From positions 1 to 12,404 of the forward strand of contig JAJBVR010000017.1 in assembly GCA_020859725.1 (NCBI GenBank): a DNA stretch of 12,404 nt, written 5' to 3'. This document shows positions 6,385-12,404 of this stretch, one piece after another. Position numbers and translations under genes: made by a program. Source of the DNA: Clostridiales bacterium (lineage in GTDB: Bacteria; Bacillota; Clostridia; Oscillospirales; Acutalibacteraceae). The notes under the pieces are model-generated. The model searched no databases and was not told the origin of the DNA. It saw only the letters and a list, made by a program, of their open reading frames with translations. Within the stretch, counting starts at the first letter, position 1, and each line of letters opens with the position of its first letter.

Positions 6385-6669
6385 TTACTGCTCAACAGGG
6401 TAAACAGAAACCTTTTTCCTGTCTTTTCCCATTCTTTCAAACTTAACAGTGCCGTCTACAAGAGCATAAAGAGTGTCATCCGAGCCGATACCTACATTGT
6501 TGCCGGGATGAATATGAGTGCCTCTCTGGCGATAAAGAATATTGCCGGCAAGAACAAACTGCCCGTCTGCCCTTTTGGCGCCAAGGCGCTTTGATTCCGA
6601 ATCACGGCCGTTCTTTGTTGAACCCATACCCTTTTTATGAGCAAAAAGCTGTAAATTTAACTTAAGCAT
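6385..6669 (-). CDS. rpmA: 50S ribosomal protein L27 with cleavable N-terminal leader
   Basis: A 94-residue bL27, whose N-terminal tail reaches the peptidyl-transferase centre. The body [20 protein letters not shown] (residues 10-29) and [18 protein letters not shown] are diagnostic. The N-terminus [10 protein letters not shown] precedes HKKG. This is the Firmicutes-type extension that Prp protease removes so that the mature protein can work (shown in Staphylococcus aureus, where the motif ends FFA). The change from FF to LF at the site is a mild variation. GGAGGTG precedes the ATG at 6669, which comes two bases after the prp stop. It is the last gene of the operon. The usual next gene, obg, is absent here. 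Confidence 0.97.
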   Translation of the reverse strand: MLKLNLQLFAHKKGMGSTKNGRDSESKRLGAKRADGQFVLAGNILYRQRGTHIHPGNNVGIGSDDTLYALVDGTVKFERMGKDRKKVSVYPVEQ

Positions 6670-6671
6670 TA

Positions 6672-6986
6672 TTACACCTCCGAAATAATCACATTAATGT
6701 TTTCAGGATAATCCTTTTGCAGCTCACACAAATGGAGCATAAGACCGTTTAAAATATCCTGAGCTGAAATCGGATTTTCTTTTATATCAAGCTTCATATA
6801 TCCGTCCTCTGCCGCGGCAAACGCATTAAGCATAAGCACATCGGTAACGGTATTTGCCGCCATAAGGCACGCGCTTGAAACAAAGGCACAGATTAAATCC
6901 TGCCCGTGCGGGGCGCTCATCGAATGGCCGCTTGCCTCAAAACCGAACAAAAGATTTTCCGATTTAAAAAATTTAATTTCAATCAT
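6672..6986 (-). CDS. prp: Ribosomal-processing cysteine protease Prp
   Basis: A 104-residue cysteine protease that trims the N-terminal leader of L27. The catalytic pair is visible: H21 in SGHS (19-22) and C33 in [12 protein letters not shown] (28-39). Spacing matches the family (H22 and C34 in S. aureus). Length is typical. It lies between rplU and rpmA, the standard place. No convincing Shine-Dalgarno precedes the ATG at 6986, which comes six bases after the rplU stop. Translation is therefore probably coupled to rplU, keeping the protease low relative to its neighbour. In older annotations this gene is called ysxB or DUF464. Confidence 0.95.
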   Translation of the reverse strand: MIEIKFFKSENLLFGFEASGHSMSAPHGQDLICAFVSSACLMAANTVTDVLMLNAFAAAEDGYMKLDIKENPISAQDILNGLMLHLCELQKDYPENINVIISEV

Positions 6987-6992
6987 GGGCTG

Positions 6993-7301
6993 TTAAGCAT
7001 TAATAGCTGTAATTTCAACCTTGGTATACGGCTGACGATGACCCATTTTGCGTTTTTTGTTTTTCTTCGGCTTGTAAGTAAATACAGTTATTTTCTTAGC
7101 CTTGCCGTTTTTAACTGCCTTAGCGGTTACAGTTGCCTTGGCGCAGTCTTTGCCTGCTTTAATGCCATTTTCCGTGCCTAACGCAAGCACATTGTCAAAT
7201 GTAACTTCAGAATCGGCTTCAACATCAAGCTTTTCAATATAAATTACATCGCCCTCGGAAACCTTATACTGCTTACCGCCTGTTACGATAACAGCGTACA
7301 T
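6993..7301 (-). CDS. rplU: 50S ribosomal protein L21
   Basis: A 102-residue bL21. It begins [18 protein letters not shown], the family signature, has the IYIEKL segment (20-25) and ends with the basic [19 protein letters not shown] block (80-98), which contacts 23S rRNA. AGGAAGGT lies upstream of the ATG at 7301. It is the first gene of rplU-prp-rpmA and is preceded by a conserved-looking leader of about 78 bases that may bind L21 itself. Confidence 0.97.
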   Translation of the reverse strand: MYAVIVTGGKQYKVSEGDVIYIEKLDVEADSEVTFDNVLALGTENGIKAGKDCAKATVTAKAVKNGKAKKITVFTYKPKKNKKRKMGHRQPYTKVEITAINA

Positions 7302-7380
7302 TGAGCTTTACCTTCCTTTATCCAGACTCGCTATGATAGGCGTATACATTATATATAACTTAAAGCCCATAATATGCGGT
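7302..7380 (-). ncRNA. Probable L21 leader (ribosomal protein autoregulatory UTR)
   Basis: The rplU promoter places the start near 7379, leaving a 5' UTR of about 78 bases. It contains ATTATGGGCTT and then TATACGCCTATCATAGCGAG and GTCTGGATAAAGGAAGGT directly upstream of the gene. Firmicutes carry a structured L21 leader at this place, and the size and position fit. I recognise the general pattern but could not run a covariance model. Confidence 0.5.
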
Positions 7381-7386
7381 GTAATT

Positions 7387-7414
7387 ATTATAACAGATTA
7401 ACCTGCAAAGTCAA
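7387..7414 (-). promoter_or_regulatory. rplU operon promoter with extended -10
   Basis: TTGACT (7414-7409), a 16-base spacer and TATAAT (7392-7387) on the minus strand, with TGT directly before TATAAT (an extended -10). This is a strong housekeeping promoter, as expected for ribosomal protein genes. Confidence 0.8.
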
Positions 7415-7565
7415 GAAAAATTTTTTCATCCGGATATCATCCGCATATTTTATTTTTAAATTGTTTGCTGCGGCTTTTTAGCTTAAATTACCGCTTTAAG
7501 CAGGAATTTCAAGCGAATAAAAGCGCATAATTTTCCTCATATTGCAAGCAGTATGTAAATTAGGC

Positions 7566-7594
7566 TTTACAATTATGTTTTTTTGTGATACAAT
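7566..7594 (+). promoter_or_regulatory. rpsO promoter with extended -10
   Basis: TTTACA (7566-7571), a 17-base spacer and TACAAT (7589-7594), preceded by TGA (extended -10). The start would be near 7601, at the foot of the first leader hairpin. It is divergent from the rplU promoter, with about 150 bases of AT-rich DNA in between. Confidence 0.75.
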
Positions 7595-7600
7595 GCAGTT

Positions 7601-7708
7601 GCTGAGTACGGGATACTCGGATTTGGGCGCAGGCTTTTTATAAAGATTCACCTTTCCCTTTTCTGTGTTTTCCGCAAATCGGCAAATAATAAAAATGAGG
7701 TGAAAAAT
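7601..7708 (+). ncRNA. Probable S15 autoregulatory leader of rpsO
   Basis: A 5' UTR of about 108 bases. A 7-bp stem forms between 7602-7608 and 7614-7620 with a CGGGA loop, right at the predicted transcript start. Further down, TTCACCT (7647-7653) is perfectly complementary to AGGTGAA (7698-7704), which includes the rpsO Shine-Dalgarno. Such hiding of the ribosome site is what S15 leaders do in several bacteria, with S15 binding stabilising the closed form. The pairings are visible; S15 binding is inferred. Confidence 0.6.
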
Positions 7709-7984
7709 ATGACACAGGCTGAAAAGCAGGCTATTATCAAAGATTATGCCACCCACGAGGGCGACACAGGCTCTCCGGAGGTTCAGATTGCCGTTCTTAC
7801 AACAAGAATCAACGAGCTTACCGCTCATCTTAAAATTCATAAGAAAGACAATCATTCGCGCCGCGGGCTTCTTAAAATGGTAGGTCACAGAAGAAACCTT
7901 CTTTCCTATCTTTATAAGAGTGATATTGAAAGATACCGCGCGCTTATTTCAAAGCTTGGTATCCGTGACACATTAGACAGATAA
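7709..7984 (+). CDS. rpsO: 30S ribosomal protein S15
   Basis: A 91-residue uS15 that binds the central domain of 16S rRNA early in 30S assembly. It shows the family core [19 protein letters not shown] (16-34) and [19 protein letters not shown] (44-62), both rRNA contacts, and the final [11 protein letters not shown]. The ATG at 7709 is chosen: AGGTG lies about seven bases upstream and the protein then starts [13 protein letters not shown] like its relatives. A GTG at 7700 in frame lies inside the Shine-Dalgarno and is not used. It is followed by pnp, the widespread rpsO-pnp pairing. Confidence 0.97.
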   Translation: MTQAEKQAIIKDYATHEGDTGSPEVQIAVLTTRINELTAHLKIHKKDNHSRRGLLKMVGHRRNLLSYLYKSDIERYRALISKLGIRDTLDR

Positions 7985-7991
7985 TTGCTTT

Positions 7992-8026
7992 GGGCAGACG
8001 GCACAACGCGCGCCGTCTGCTCTTTA
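7992..8026 (+). terminator. Hairpin after rpsO, possible partial terminator
   Basis: GCAGACGGC (7994-8002) pairs with GCCGTCTGC (8012-8020), extended by two further pairs (one G-U), then TCTTTATCTT. The T tract is poor, so some read-through into pnp is expected. It may also protect the rpsO 3' end. Confidence 0.6.
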
Positions 8027-8042
8027 TCTTAAAAACACGAAC

Positions 8043-8127
8043 CCAAAAGGAGGAACGCAAAATAGTAGTAAGCTGAACGCATATGCACAATATGCATTGA
8101 GTTTATTACTATAGGCGCCTCCTTTGG
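8043..8127 (+). promoter_or_regulatory. 85-base imperfect hairpin in the rpsO-pnp gap
   Basis: The whole stretch folds back on itself. CCAAAAGGAGG (8043-8053) pairs with CCTCCTTTGG (8118-8127) with one bulged A, and CGC (8056-8058) with GCG (8115-8117). ATAGTAGTAA (8062-8071) pairs with TTATTACTAT (8103-8112) with one G-U, and GCATA (8079-8083) with TATGC (8091-8095) around a 7-base loop. It ends 30 bases before pnp. Such a long duplex is a plausible RNase III target, as in the E. coli pnp leader, where RNase III and PNPase itself control pnp. It also ties up an AGGAGG. A small MITE-like insertion is an alternative. Confidence 0.6.
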
Positions 8128-8157
8128 AAATATAAAAAATTAAGTGAGGTAAAAACT

Positions 8158-10350
8158 ATGTTTTTCAAAAACTTCAAGGTTTGGGAAACCGAATTTGCAG
8201 GCCGCAAATTTTCCCTTGAAACCGGCAAAATGGCAGGACTTGCCAACGCGGCGTTTCTTGCGCGCTACGGCGAAACGGAGGTGCTTTGCACCGTAACCGC
8301 CTCTGCAAAACCAAGAGAGGGAGTTGATTTCTTCCCCTTTTCCGTTGATTATGAGGAAAAAATGTATTCCGTAGGCAAAATCCCCGGCTCATTTCTTCGC
8401 CGTGAGGGCAGAGCAAGTGAAAAAGCTATTCTTACGAGCCGCTGTATAGACAGACCTATACGCCCCCTCTTCCCAAAGGATTTAAGAAACGACTGCTCCG
8501 TTGTGACAACAGTTATGTCTGTAGATCCGGATTGTTCGCCCGAAATAGCGGCGGCAATAGGCGTTTCCGCCGCCATAGCGGTTTCCGATATACCGTGGGA
8601 CGGCCCTATTTCATCCGTTAACGTTGGACTTGTGGACGGAGAAATCGTGCTCAACCCTACTCTTGCTCAAAGAGAAAAAACCGATTTAACCATTACGGTT
8701 GCTTCAACGGCAGACCTTGTGGCAATGATTGAAGCGGGCGGAAATGAAATTTCCGACGATCTTATGTTTGAGGCTATTATGGCGGGCCACGAGGAAAACA
8801 AAAAAATGGTTAAATTCATCCAGGGCATTGTGGATGAAATAGGCAAGCCCAAATTTGAATATGAATCATCGGATCCCGATCCCGAAATTATGGCGGAAAT
8901 CGAAAATTTCTGCATTGACGATGTAAAAAAAGCGCTTGACACGGATGACAAACTTGTGCGTGACGAAGCTTTGCTTCCGGTTTACGCCGCTGTTCACGAA
9001 AAGTTTGACGAAAAATTTGAAGGCAATGAAGCCAAGATAGATGAAATTATGTATCTTGTTCAAAAGCACGTTGTTCGTTCCTGGCTTAAGGATGAGCACA
9101 AACGTGTTGACGGCAGAGGAATTGATGAAATCCGCCCGCTTAACGCAGAGGTTGATTTGCTTTCCAGAGCCCATGGCTCAGGGCTTTTCACCAGAGGTCA
9201 GACTCAGGTGCTTTCCGTTACCACTCTCGGCCCTATGAGCGATGCTCAGCAGCTTGACGGGCTGGATGAGCAAAAAGAAAAAAGATATATTCACCATTAC
9301 AATTTTCCCTCCTACAGTGTGGGCGAAACAAAACCGTCCAGAGGCCCCGGAAGAAGAGAAATAGGTCACGGCGCACTTGCTGAAAAGGCGCTTGTTCCCG
9401 TTCTTCCGAGCGTTGATGAATTTCCGTATGCTATTCGCGTAGTTTCCGAAGTGCTTTCTTCAAACGGCTCCACATCACAGGGTTCTATCTGCGGCTCAAC
9501 GCTTTCACTTATGGCGGCGGGCGTACCGATTAAAGCCCCCGTAGCGGGTATCAGCTGCGGACTTATAACCGGTGACGATGGCGTTTACGGCGATTTTATG
9601 ACAATGGTTGATATTCAGGGACTTGAAGATTTTTACGGCGATATGGATTTCAAGGTTGCCGGCACTAAAAAGGGCATTACCGCTATTCAGATGGACCTTA
9701 AGGTTCACGGACTTACCCCTGAAATCATAAAAGAAGCCTTTGCAAAAACAAACAAAGCAAGAAATTATATTCTTGATGAAATTATGCTTCCCGTTATCAG
9801 CGAGCCGCGCAAGGAGCTTTCAAAATACGCTCCCAAAATGGTTACCGTTTCCATTGACCCCGATAAAATAGGCGATGTTATCGGCAAGGGCGGAAAGGTT
9901 ATTCAGGAAATCCAAACAGATTTTGATGTTAAAATCAACATTGAAGAGGACGGCAGAGTTTATATAAGCGGAATTGATATTGAAAAATGCAACGGCGCCG
10001 CCGATGTTGTAAAGCTTATTGCCACCGATCCCGAAGTGGGCGCTTTTTATAACGGAGTTGTAACAAGAATTATGAATTTCGGAGCATTTGTTGAAATCGC
10101 ACCGGGAAAAGAAGGGCTTGTTCATATTTCAAGGCTTGACGTTAAAAGAACCGAAAGAGTTGAGGACGTAGTAAATATAGGCGACGCAATTATTGTTAAA
10201 TGCATTGAAATAGACGATCAGGGCAGAATCAATCTTTCAAGAAGAGACGCGCTTATTGAGCTGGACGGAATGACTCCGGAAAATGAGATTGACGAAACTC
10301 CGAGAAAACCGCGCAGAGATAACAGCCGCCGCCGCCCGAGAAGAGATTAA
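8158..10350 (+). CDS. pnp: Polyribonucleotide nucleotidyltransferase (PNPase)
   Basis: A 730-residue phosphorolytic 3'-5' exoribonuclease that degrades mRNA to nucleoside diphosphates and forms a trimeric ring. The first RNase PH domain carries FFPFSVDYEEKMYSVGKIPG (58-77) and the RCIDRPIRPLFP block (95-106). A helical linker follows. The catalytic second RNase PH domain includes SNGSTSQGSICGS (from about 434) and DMDFKVAGT, with D495 and D497 probably near the metal site. A KH domain has GKGG at 576-579, and an S1 domain covers about 628-697. The last residues are very basic (RKPRRD, RRRPRRD), a short RNA-binding-like tail that explains the slight excess over about 700. The start has GAGGT about eight bases upstream. 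The long hairpin in front suggests post-transcriptional control. Confidence 0.97.
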   Translation: MFFKNFKVWETEFAGRKFSLETGKMAGLANAAFLARYGETEVLCTVTASAKPREGVDFFPFSVDYEEKMYSVGKIPGSFLRREGRASEKAILTSRCIDRPIRPLFPKDLRNDCSVVTTVMSVDPDCSPEIAAAIGVSAAIAVSDIPWDGPISSVNVGLVDGEIVLNPTLAQREKTDLTITVASTADLVAMIEAGGNEISDDLMFEAIMAGHEENKKMVKFIQGIVDEIGKPKFEYESSDPDPEIMAEIENFCIDDVKKALDTDDKLVRDEALLPVYAAVHEKFDEKFEGNEAKIDEIMYLVQKHVVRSWLKDEHKRVDGRGIDEIRPLNAEVDLLSRAHGSGLFTRGQTQVLSVTTLGPMSDAQQLDGLDEQKEKRYIHHYNFPSYSVGETKPSRGPGRREIGHGALAEKALVPVLPSVDEFPYAIRVVSEVLSSNGSTSQGSICGSTLSLMAAGVPIKAPVAGISCGLITGDDGVYGDFMTMVDIQGLEDFYGDMDFKVAGTKKGITAIQMDLKVHGLTPEIIKEAFAKTNKARNYILDEIMLPVISEPRKELSKYAPKMVTVSIDPDKIGDVIGKGGKVIQEIQTDFDVKINIEEDGRVYISGIDIEKCNGAADVVKLIATDPEVGAFYNGVVTRIMNFGAFVEIAPGKEGLVHISRLDVKRTERVEDVVNIGDAIIVKCIEIDDQGRINLSRRDALIELDGMTPENEIDETPRKPRRDNSRRRPRRD

Positions 10351-10400
10351 ATAAAATTATATTTTAAAATTTAAAGCTTTGTATTAATAAAAAAGCTTTC

Positions 10401-10438
10401 AAACCGTGGATTTATTGCAAATCCGCGGTTTTGTTTTT
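10401..10438 (+). terminator. pnp terminator
   Basis: AAACCGTGGATTT (10401-10413) pairs with AAATCCGCGGTTT (10419-10431), one G-U, 5-base loop, followed by TGTTTTTCC. It lies 50 bases after the pnp stop. The next 220 bases (10439-10658) are AT-rich without any gene I can support. Confidence 0.85.
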
Positions 10439-10658
10439 CCGTTATAAAATTATTCCGATATGCATTAAAGGCGTGCAATATTTTAAGGTTCGCTTCACTG
10501 CTCTCTTTCACGGTTTTTATTTTATCATAAAAAAGCGATATAAATTTGAAATAATTTTCCAAAAAAATACTTAGATAAAATGGAATATAAGAAATTAATA
10601 TGTGCAAAATATTACAAAGAAAATTACAAATTTACACAGCTAATGGAGAAATGATTAT

Positions 10659-10835
10659 ATGAAAGCAACAGGAATTGTCAGGCGCATAGACGACTTGGGT
10701 AGAATTGTTATTCCAAAGGAAATACGCCGCTCATTTCGCATACGTGAGGGCGACCCCCATCATAAAACGTTGACACCGTTTGAAAAGTACTGTATTGCAA
10801 TGCTTCGCTTCGCCGAACGCTGCATTTACAAATAA
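10659..10835 (+). pseudogene. spoVT: spoVT-like AbrB-family regulator, cut after codon 33
   Basis: The frame begins MKATGIVRRIDDLGRIVIPK and continues through EIRRSFRIREGDP (21-33), almost the exact start of SpoVT, the AbrB-type DNA-binding regulator of forespore genes in spore formers. After GDP, where relatives continue with (L/M)EI and a long GAF-like domain (178 residues in B. subtilis), the sequence changes to an unrelated tail HHKTLTPFEKYCIAM and so on, stopping at 10835. The 58-residue product would lack the end of the swapped-hairpin domain and the whole sensor domain. The start has GGAG ten bases upstream. The break marks the left edge of inserted DNA at about 10755-10760. The 3' part of the gene is not in the window. 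Another AbrB-family member with the same N-terminus is possible. Confidence 0.75.
10770..10798 (+). promoter_or_regulatory. Possible tnpV promoter
   Basis: A perfect TTGACA (10770-10775) is followed after 17 bases by TATTGC (10793-10798), a poor -10. It lies just inside the inserted DNA, and no better promoter is seen before tnpV. Confidence 0.3.
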
Positions 10836-10855
10836 ATCAAACGGAGGAAAAGACA

Positions 10856-11227
10856 ATGACAATTTACGAAAAACAAGGCGGTACATATCGCAAGTTGGGA
10901 GATTATCGCTTGCCAAATCTCAAACTCACCACAGAGCAAAATGCCCAAATAGGCGTGTGGGGAATGAGGCACAAGCGATACTTGAAACAACATCACAAAG
11001 TGATTTATTACAATCTTTTGACTGCAGGTACGCTCAATTCATATCTTACAGATATTGACCAAAGAGCAAAATTGCTATTTGACGAAACAGTAAAATCACT
11101 TGATAAAAAAGGAAATGTTACCGAAAAACTCAAAGCAACCGATATGATGTTGTGGGTGCAGAAAATGAATAATATACGCAACCGAGCAGCGGAAATTGTG
11201 AATGGTGAAGTGATATACCATATCTAA
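10856..11227 (+). CDS. tnpV: Transposon-encoded protein TnpV
   Basis: A 123-residue protein matching the TnpV family in layout. It has the N-terminal (E)QGGTYRKLGDYRLPNL (6-22), then IGVWGMRHKRYLKQHHKV (32-49), NLLTAGTLNSYLTDID (53-68), VTEKLKAT (88-95) and the final WVQKMNNIRNRAAEIV (100-115). TnpV was named in the clostridial element Tn4451 and is carried by many integrative elements of gut Clostridia; its function is not known. No catalytic motif or membrane segment is seen, and the charged helical content suggests a small nucleic-acid or protein-binding factor. GGAGG lies eight bases before the ATG at 10856. A strong terminator follows eight bases after the stop, so it is monocistronic. 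Confidence 0.85.
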   Translation: MTIYEKQGGTYRKLGDYRLPNLKLTTEQNAQIGVWGMRHKRYLKQHHKVIYYNLLTAGTLNSYLTDIDQRAKLLFDETVKSLDKKGNVTEKLKATDMMLWVQKMNNIRNRAAEIVNGEVIYHI

Positions 11228-11234
11228 ATTACTT

Positions 11235-11268
11235 AAAGAAGAGTATCGTTTTGATATTCTTCTTTTTT
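11235..11268 (+). terminator. tnpV terminator
   Basis: AAAGAAGAGTATC (11235-11247) pairs along all 13 bases with GATATTCTTCTTT (11253-11265), one G-U, 5-base loop, ending in a run of six T (11263-11268). Confidence 0.88.
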
Positions 11269-11271
11269 AAT

Positions 11272-11300
11272 TTGCTGTTAAATCTAAAATGTAGTATAAT
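11272..11300 (+). promoter_or_regulatory. Promoter of the helicase/ATPase gene
   Basis: TTGCTG (11272-11277), a 17-base spacer and a perfect TATAAT (11295-11300), 35 bases before the start codon. Lying directly behind the tnpV terminator, it makes the ATPase gene an independent unit. Confidence 0.65.
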
Positions 11301-11335
11301 AAAAATATTGATTCAACATCTAAAGGGGTGATAGT

Positions 11336-12404
11336 TTGAATACAAAGAGTAATATGATAATTGCAAACGGAAGAATAGTTACTCCTGATATAAAGTTTTA
11401 TAATTATAACAACGCAACTCATAAGTACGATATAACTTTTAATAACGGTAAAGTATACAGTTACAACTATAATAATGTTACTTGGTTAAAAGAGCCTATC
11501 GCTATTAATCCTAATACCGTTAAGATAACTCACGGTGAAAATGAATTATTTAATATTGAAGCAATCTACTTATTTGAAAATTCATACAGAAATTATTATC
11601 ATATTTGTTTTGACAATGGTAAGGAAAGTGATTACTTAGGTTCTGATTTACAAATTGACCATTCTTGTTTAGATGATAGCACCGTTAAAAGTGTTCTTGA
11701 ATATTTCAAACAAATAGCTGATTTAGCTGAGTTAAAGGCTGATGACGGAACTAAACTACTTTCAAAACAATATGAGAAAATTGACTATTTATCAACTGAC
11801 TCGGCATTGGCTTCATACTTATCTCCAAACGATTTCAGTTTGAATAGCTTTAATAAAAATATAATCCCTATTTTTCCTTTTGGTTGTAATGCAAGTCAGT
11901 ATAAAGCTGTAAAAAATGCTTTAGAAAATCAAATTAGTGTAATTGAGGGACCACCGGGTACGGGAAAAACACAAACAATTCTAAATATCATTGCTAACCT
12001 GCTTGTTGACGGAAAATCTGTTCAGATTGTATCAAATAACAATTCCGCAACACTTAATGTATTTGAAAAGCTAAATTTGGATAAGTATAACCTCGGTTTC
12101 CTTGTTGCTCCTTTTGGCAGTTCTAAAAATAAAAACGAATTTATTAAATCCCAAATATATGAATATCCAAACATTTCATCTTGGAAGAGTGACGAAAATA
12201 TTTCTTTGCAGCAAGTACAGGAATGTTCGAATGAGCTTAAGGATATATTTGAAAAACAAGAAAGATTGGCAAATGCACGAATTGAACTTCAAAACCTTAC
12301 AGTCGAAAAAGAACATTTTGATGTTTATATTTCTGAAACAACTACCGAAAATGAAGTTCGTATAAAGAAAAATATTAAATCTTTTGACTTAATGACTTTA
12401 TGGC
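11336..12404 (+). CDS. Superfamily 1 (Upf1-like, AAA_11-type) helicase/ATPase, N-terminal part
   Basis: An open frame of 356 codons runs off the window. The start is probably TTG at 11336, five bases after AGGGGTG; the first in-frame ATG (11354) has no such site. Residues 1-180 form an N-terminal region of unknown function with strand-like Tyr/Asn-rich stretches (YDITFNNGKVYSYNYNNVTW). The helicase core then begins: Q-motif-like NASQYKAVKNAL, then Walker A GPPGTGKT (about 204-211), and motif Ia-like VQIVSNNNSA. A charged, probably coiled-coil insertion follows (ELKDIFEKQERLANARIEL), which is common in Upf1-like bacterial ATPases. Walker B and later motifs, and any nuclease domain, lie outside. 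The gene is more AT-rich than pnp. In mobile DNA such proteins are often defence or DNA-processing factors, but nothing here proves that. Confidence 0.75.
   Translation, partial: MNTKSNMIIANGRIVTPDIKFYNYNNATHKYDITFNNGKVYSYNYNNVTWLKEPIAINPNTVKITHGENELFNIEAIYLFENSYRNYYHICFDNGKESDYLGSDLQIDHSCLDDSTVKSVLEYFKQIADLAELKADDGTKLLSKQYEKIDYLSTDSALASYLSPNDFSLNSFNKNIIPIFPFGCNASQYKAVKNALENQISVIEGPPGTGKTQTILNIIANLLVDGKSVQIVSNNNSATLNVFEKLNLDKYNLGFLVAPFGSSKNKNEFIKSQIYEYPNISSWKSDENISLQQVQECSNELKDIFEKQERLANARIELQNLTVEKEHFDVYISETTTENEVRIKKNIKSFDLMTLW

Larger units (their letters stand above)
10755..12404 (+). mobile_element. Inserted mobile DNA, left end to edge of window
   Basis: From the break in spoVT onward the DNA carries a TnpV gene and an AT-rich ATPase gene unlike the preceding housekeeping region. 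TnpV is known from Tn4451-type elements and related integrative elements of Clostridia, whose large serine recombinase uses a GA dinucleotide at the crossover. A GA is present at 10752-10753, right at the break, which may be coincidence. Neither a recombinase gene nor the right end is in the window, so the type of element is unknown. A chimeric assembly join is also possible. Confidence 0.5.

Noticed and set aside
6225..6440. N-terminal extension of the dehydrogenase up to 6440
   Set aside because: It would overlap rpmA and its terminator. GGAGG and the typical SDR start support 6224.
7441..7478. Hairpin-like CCGCA...TGCGG with T run between the rplU and rpsO promoters
   Set aside because: Only five pairs around a 23-base loop, and it lies between divergent promoters where no transcript should end.
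7700..7708. GTG start of rpsO at 7700
   Set aside because: It lies inside the Shine-Dalgarno AGGTG. The ATG at 7709 gives the family's usual start.
8083..8100. Tiny frame MHNMH inside the rpsO-pnp hairpin
   Set aside because: Five codons, buried in the loop region, 29 bases from the AGGAGG; no support for translation.
10371..10607. 78-codon minus-strand frame after pnp
   Set aside because: It runs through the pnp terminator, is low-complexity, has no ribosome site and matches nothing I recognise.
1..12404. CRISPR array, tRNA or rRNA genes
   Set aside because: No regularly spaced repeats and no cloverleaf or rRNA sequence seen on either strand.

Overview
The window looks like chromosomal DNA of a spore-forming member of the Clostridia, perhaps a gut Oscillospiraceae-like lineage. 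The grounds are AGGAGG-type ribosome binding sites, the rplU-prp-rpmA cluster with a cleavable L27 leader, Mini-RNase III, a FeoA-FeoA-FeoB-Cys-rich iron operon, a SpoVT start and a TnpV protein. The species cannot be fixed from the sequence.

Layout. Bases 1-60 hold the last codons and end of what is probably an IS30-type insertion sequence. A small zinc-ribbon protein (402-175, minus) follows, with two terminators behind it. The plus strand then carries obg and mrnC (ribosome assembly and 23S rRNA maturation). Convergent to these is an iron-uptake operon (5305-2466, minus): feoA, feoA, feoB and a FeoB-associated Cys-rich membrane peptide. It is driven by a strong TTGACA/TATAAT promoter with a dyad over the start region. 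A short-chain dehydrogenase gene (6224-5450, minus) is broken by two single-base shifts. Next are rpmA, prp and rplU (minus), which begin at an L21-leader-like 5' UTR. Divergent from them, on the plus strand, are rpsO with an S15-leader-like UTR and pnp, separated by a very long hairpin. After the pnp terminator the host sequence ends inside a spoVT-like gene that is cut after codon 33. AT-rich foreign-looking DNA follows: tnpV, then the first 356 codons of a superfamily 1 helicase/ATPase that runs off the window.

Most notable point. The obg reading frame stops at codon 354, just before its C-terminal OCT domain. The OCT domain is intact in the -1 frame. The switch point is a canonical slippery heptamer (T TTA AAA) directly followed by the UAA stop, with a possible stem five bases downstream. 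This could be programmed -1 frameshifting that makes a short and a full-length Obg. It could equally be a lost T in a homopolymer: the nearby dehydrogenase has two further apparent single-base losses, so sequencing or assembly error must be ruled out first.

Most of the core genes serve ribosome biogenesis and RNA turnover (Obg, MrnC, L27, Prp, L21, S15, PNPase). In most Firmicutes obg directly follows rpmA. Here it is about 4.5 kb away on the other strand, with the feo operon and the dehydrogenase in between.
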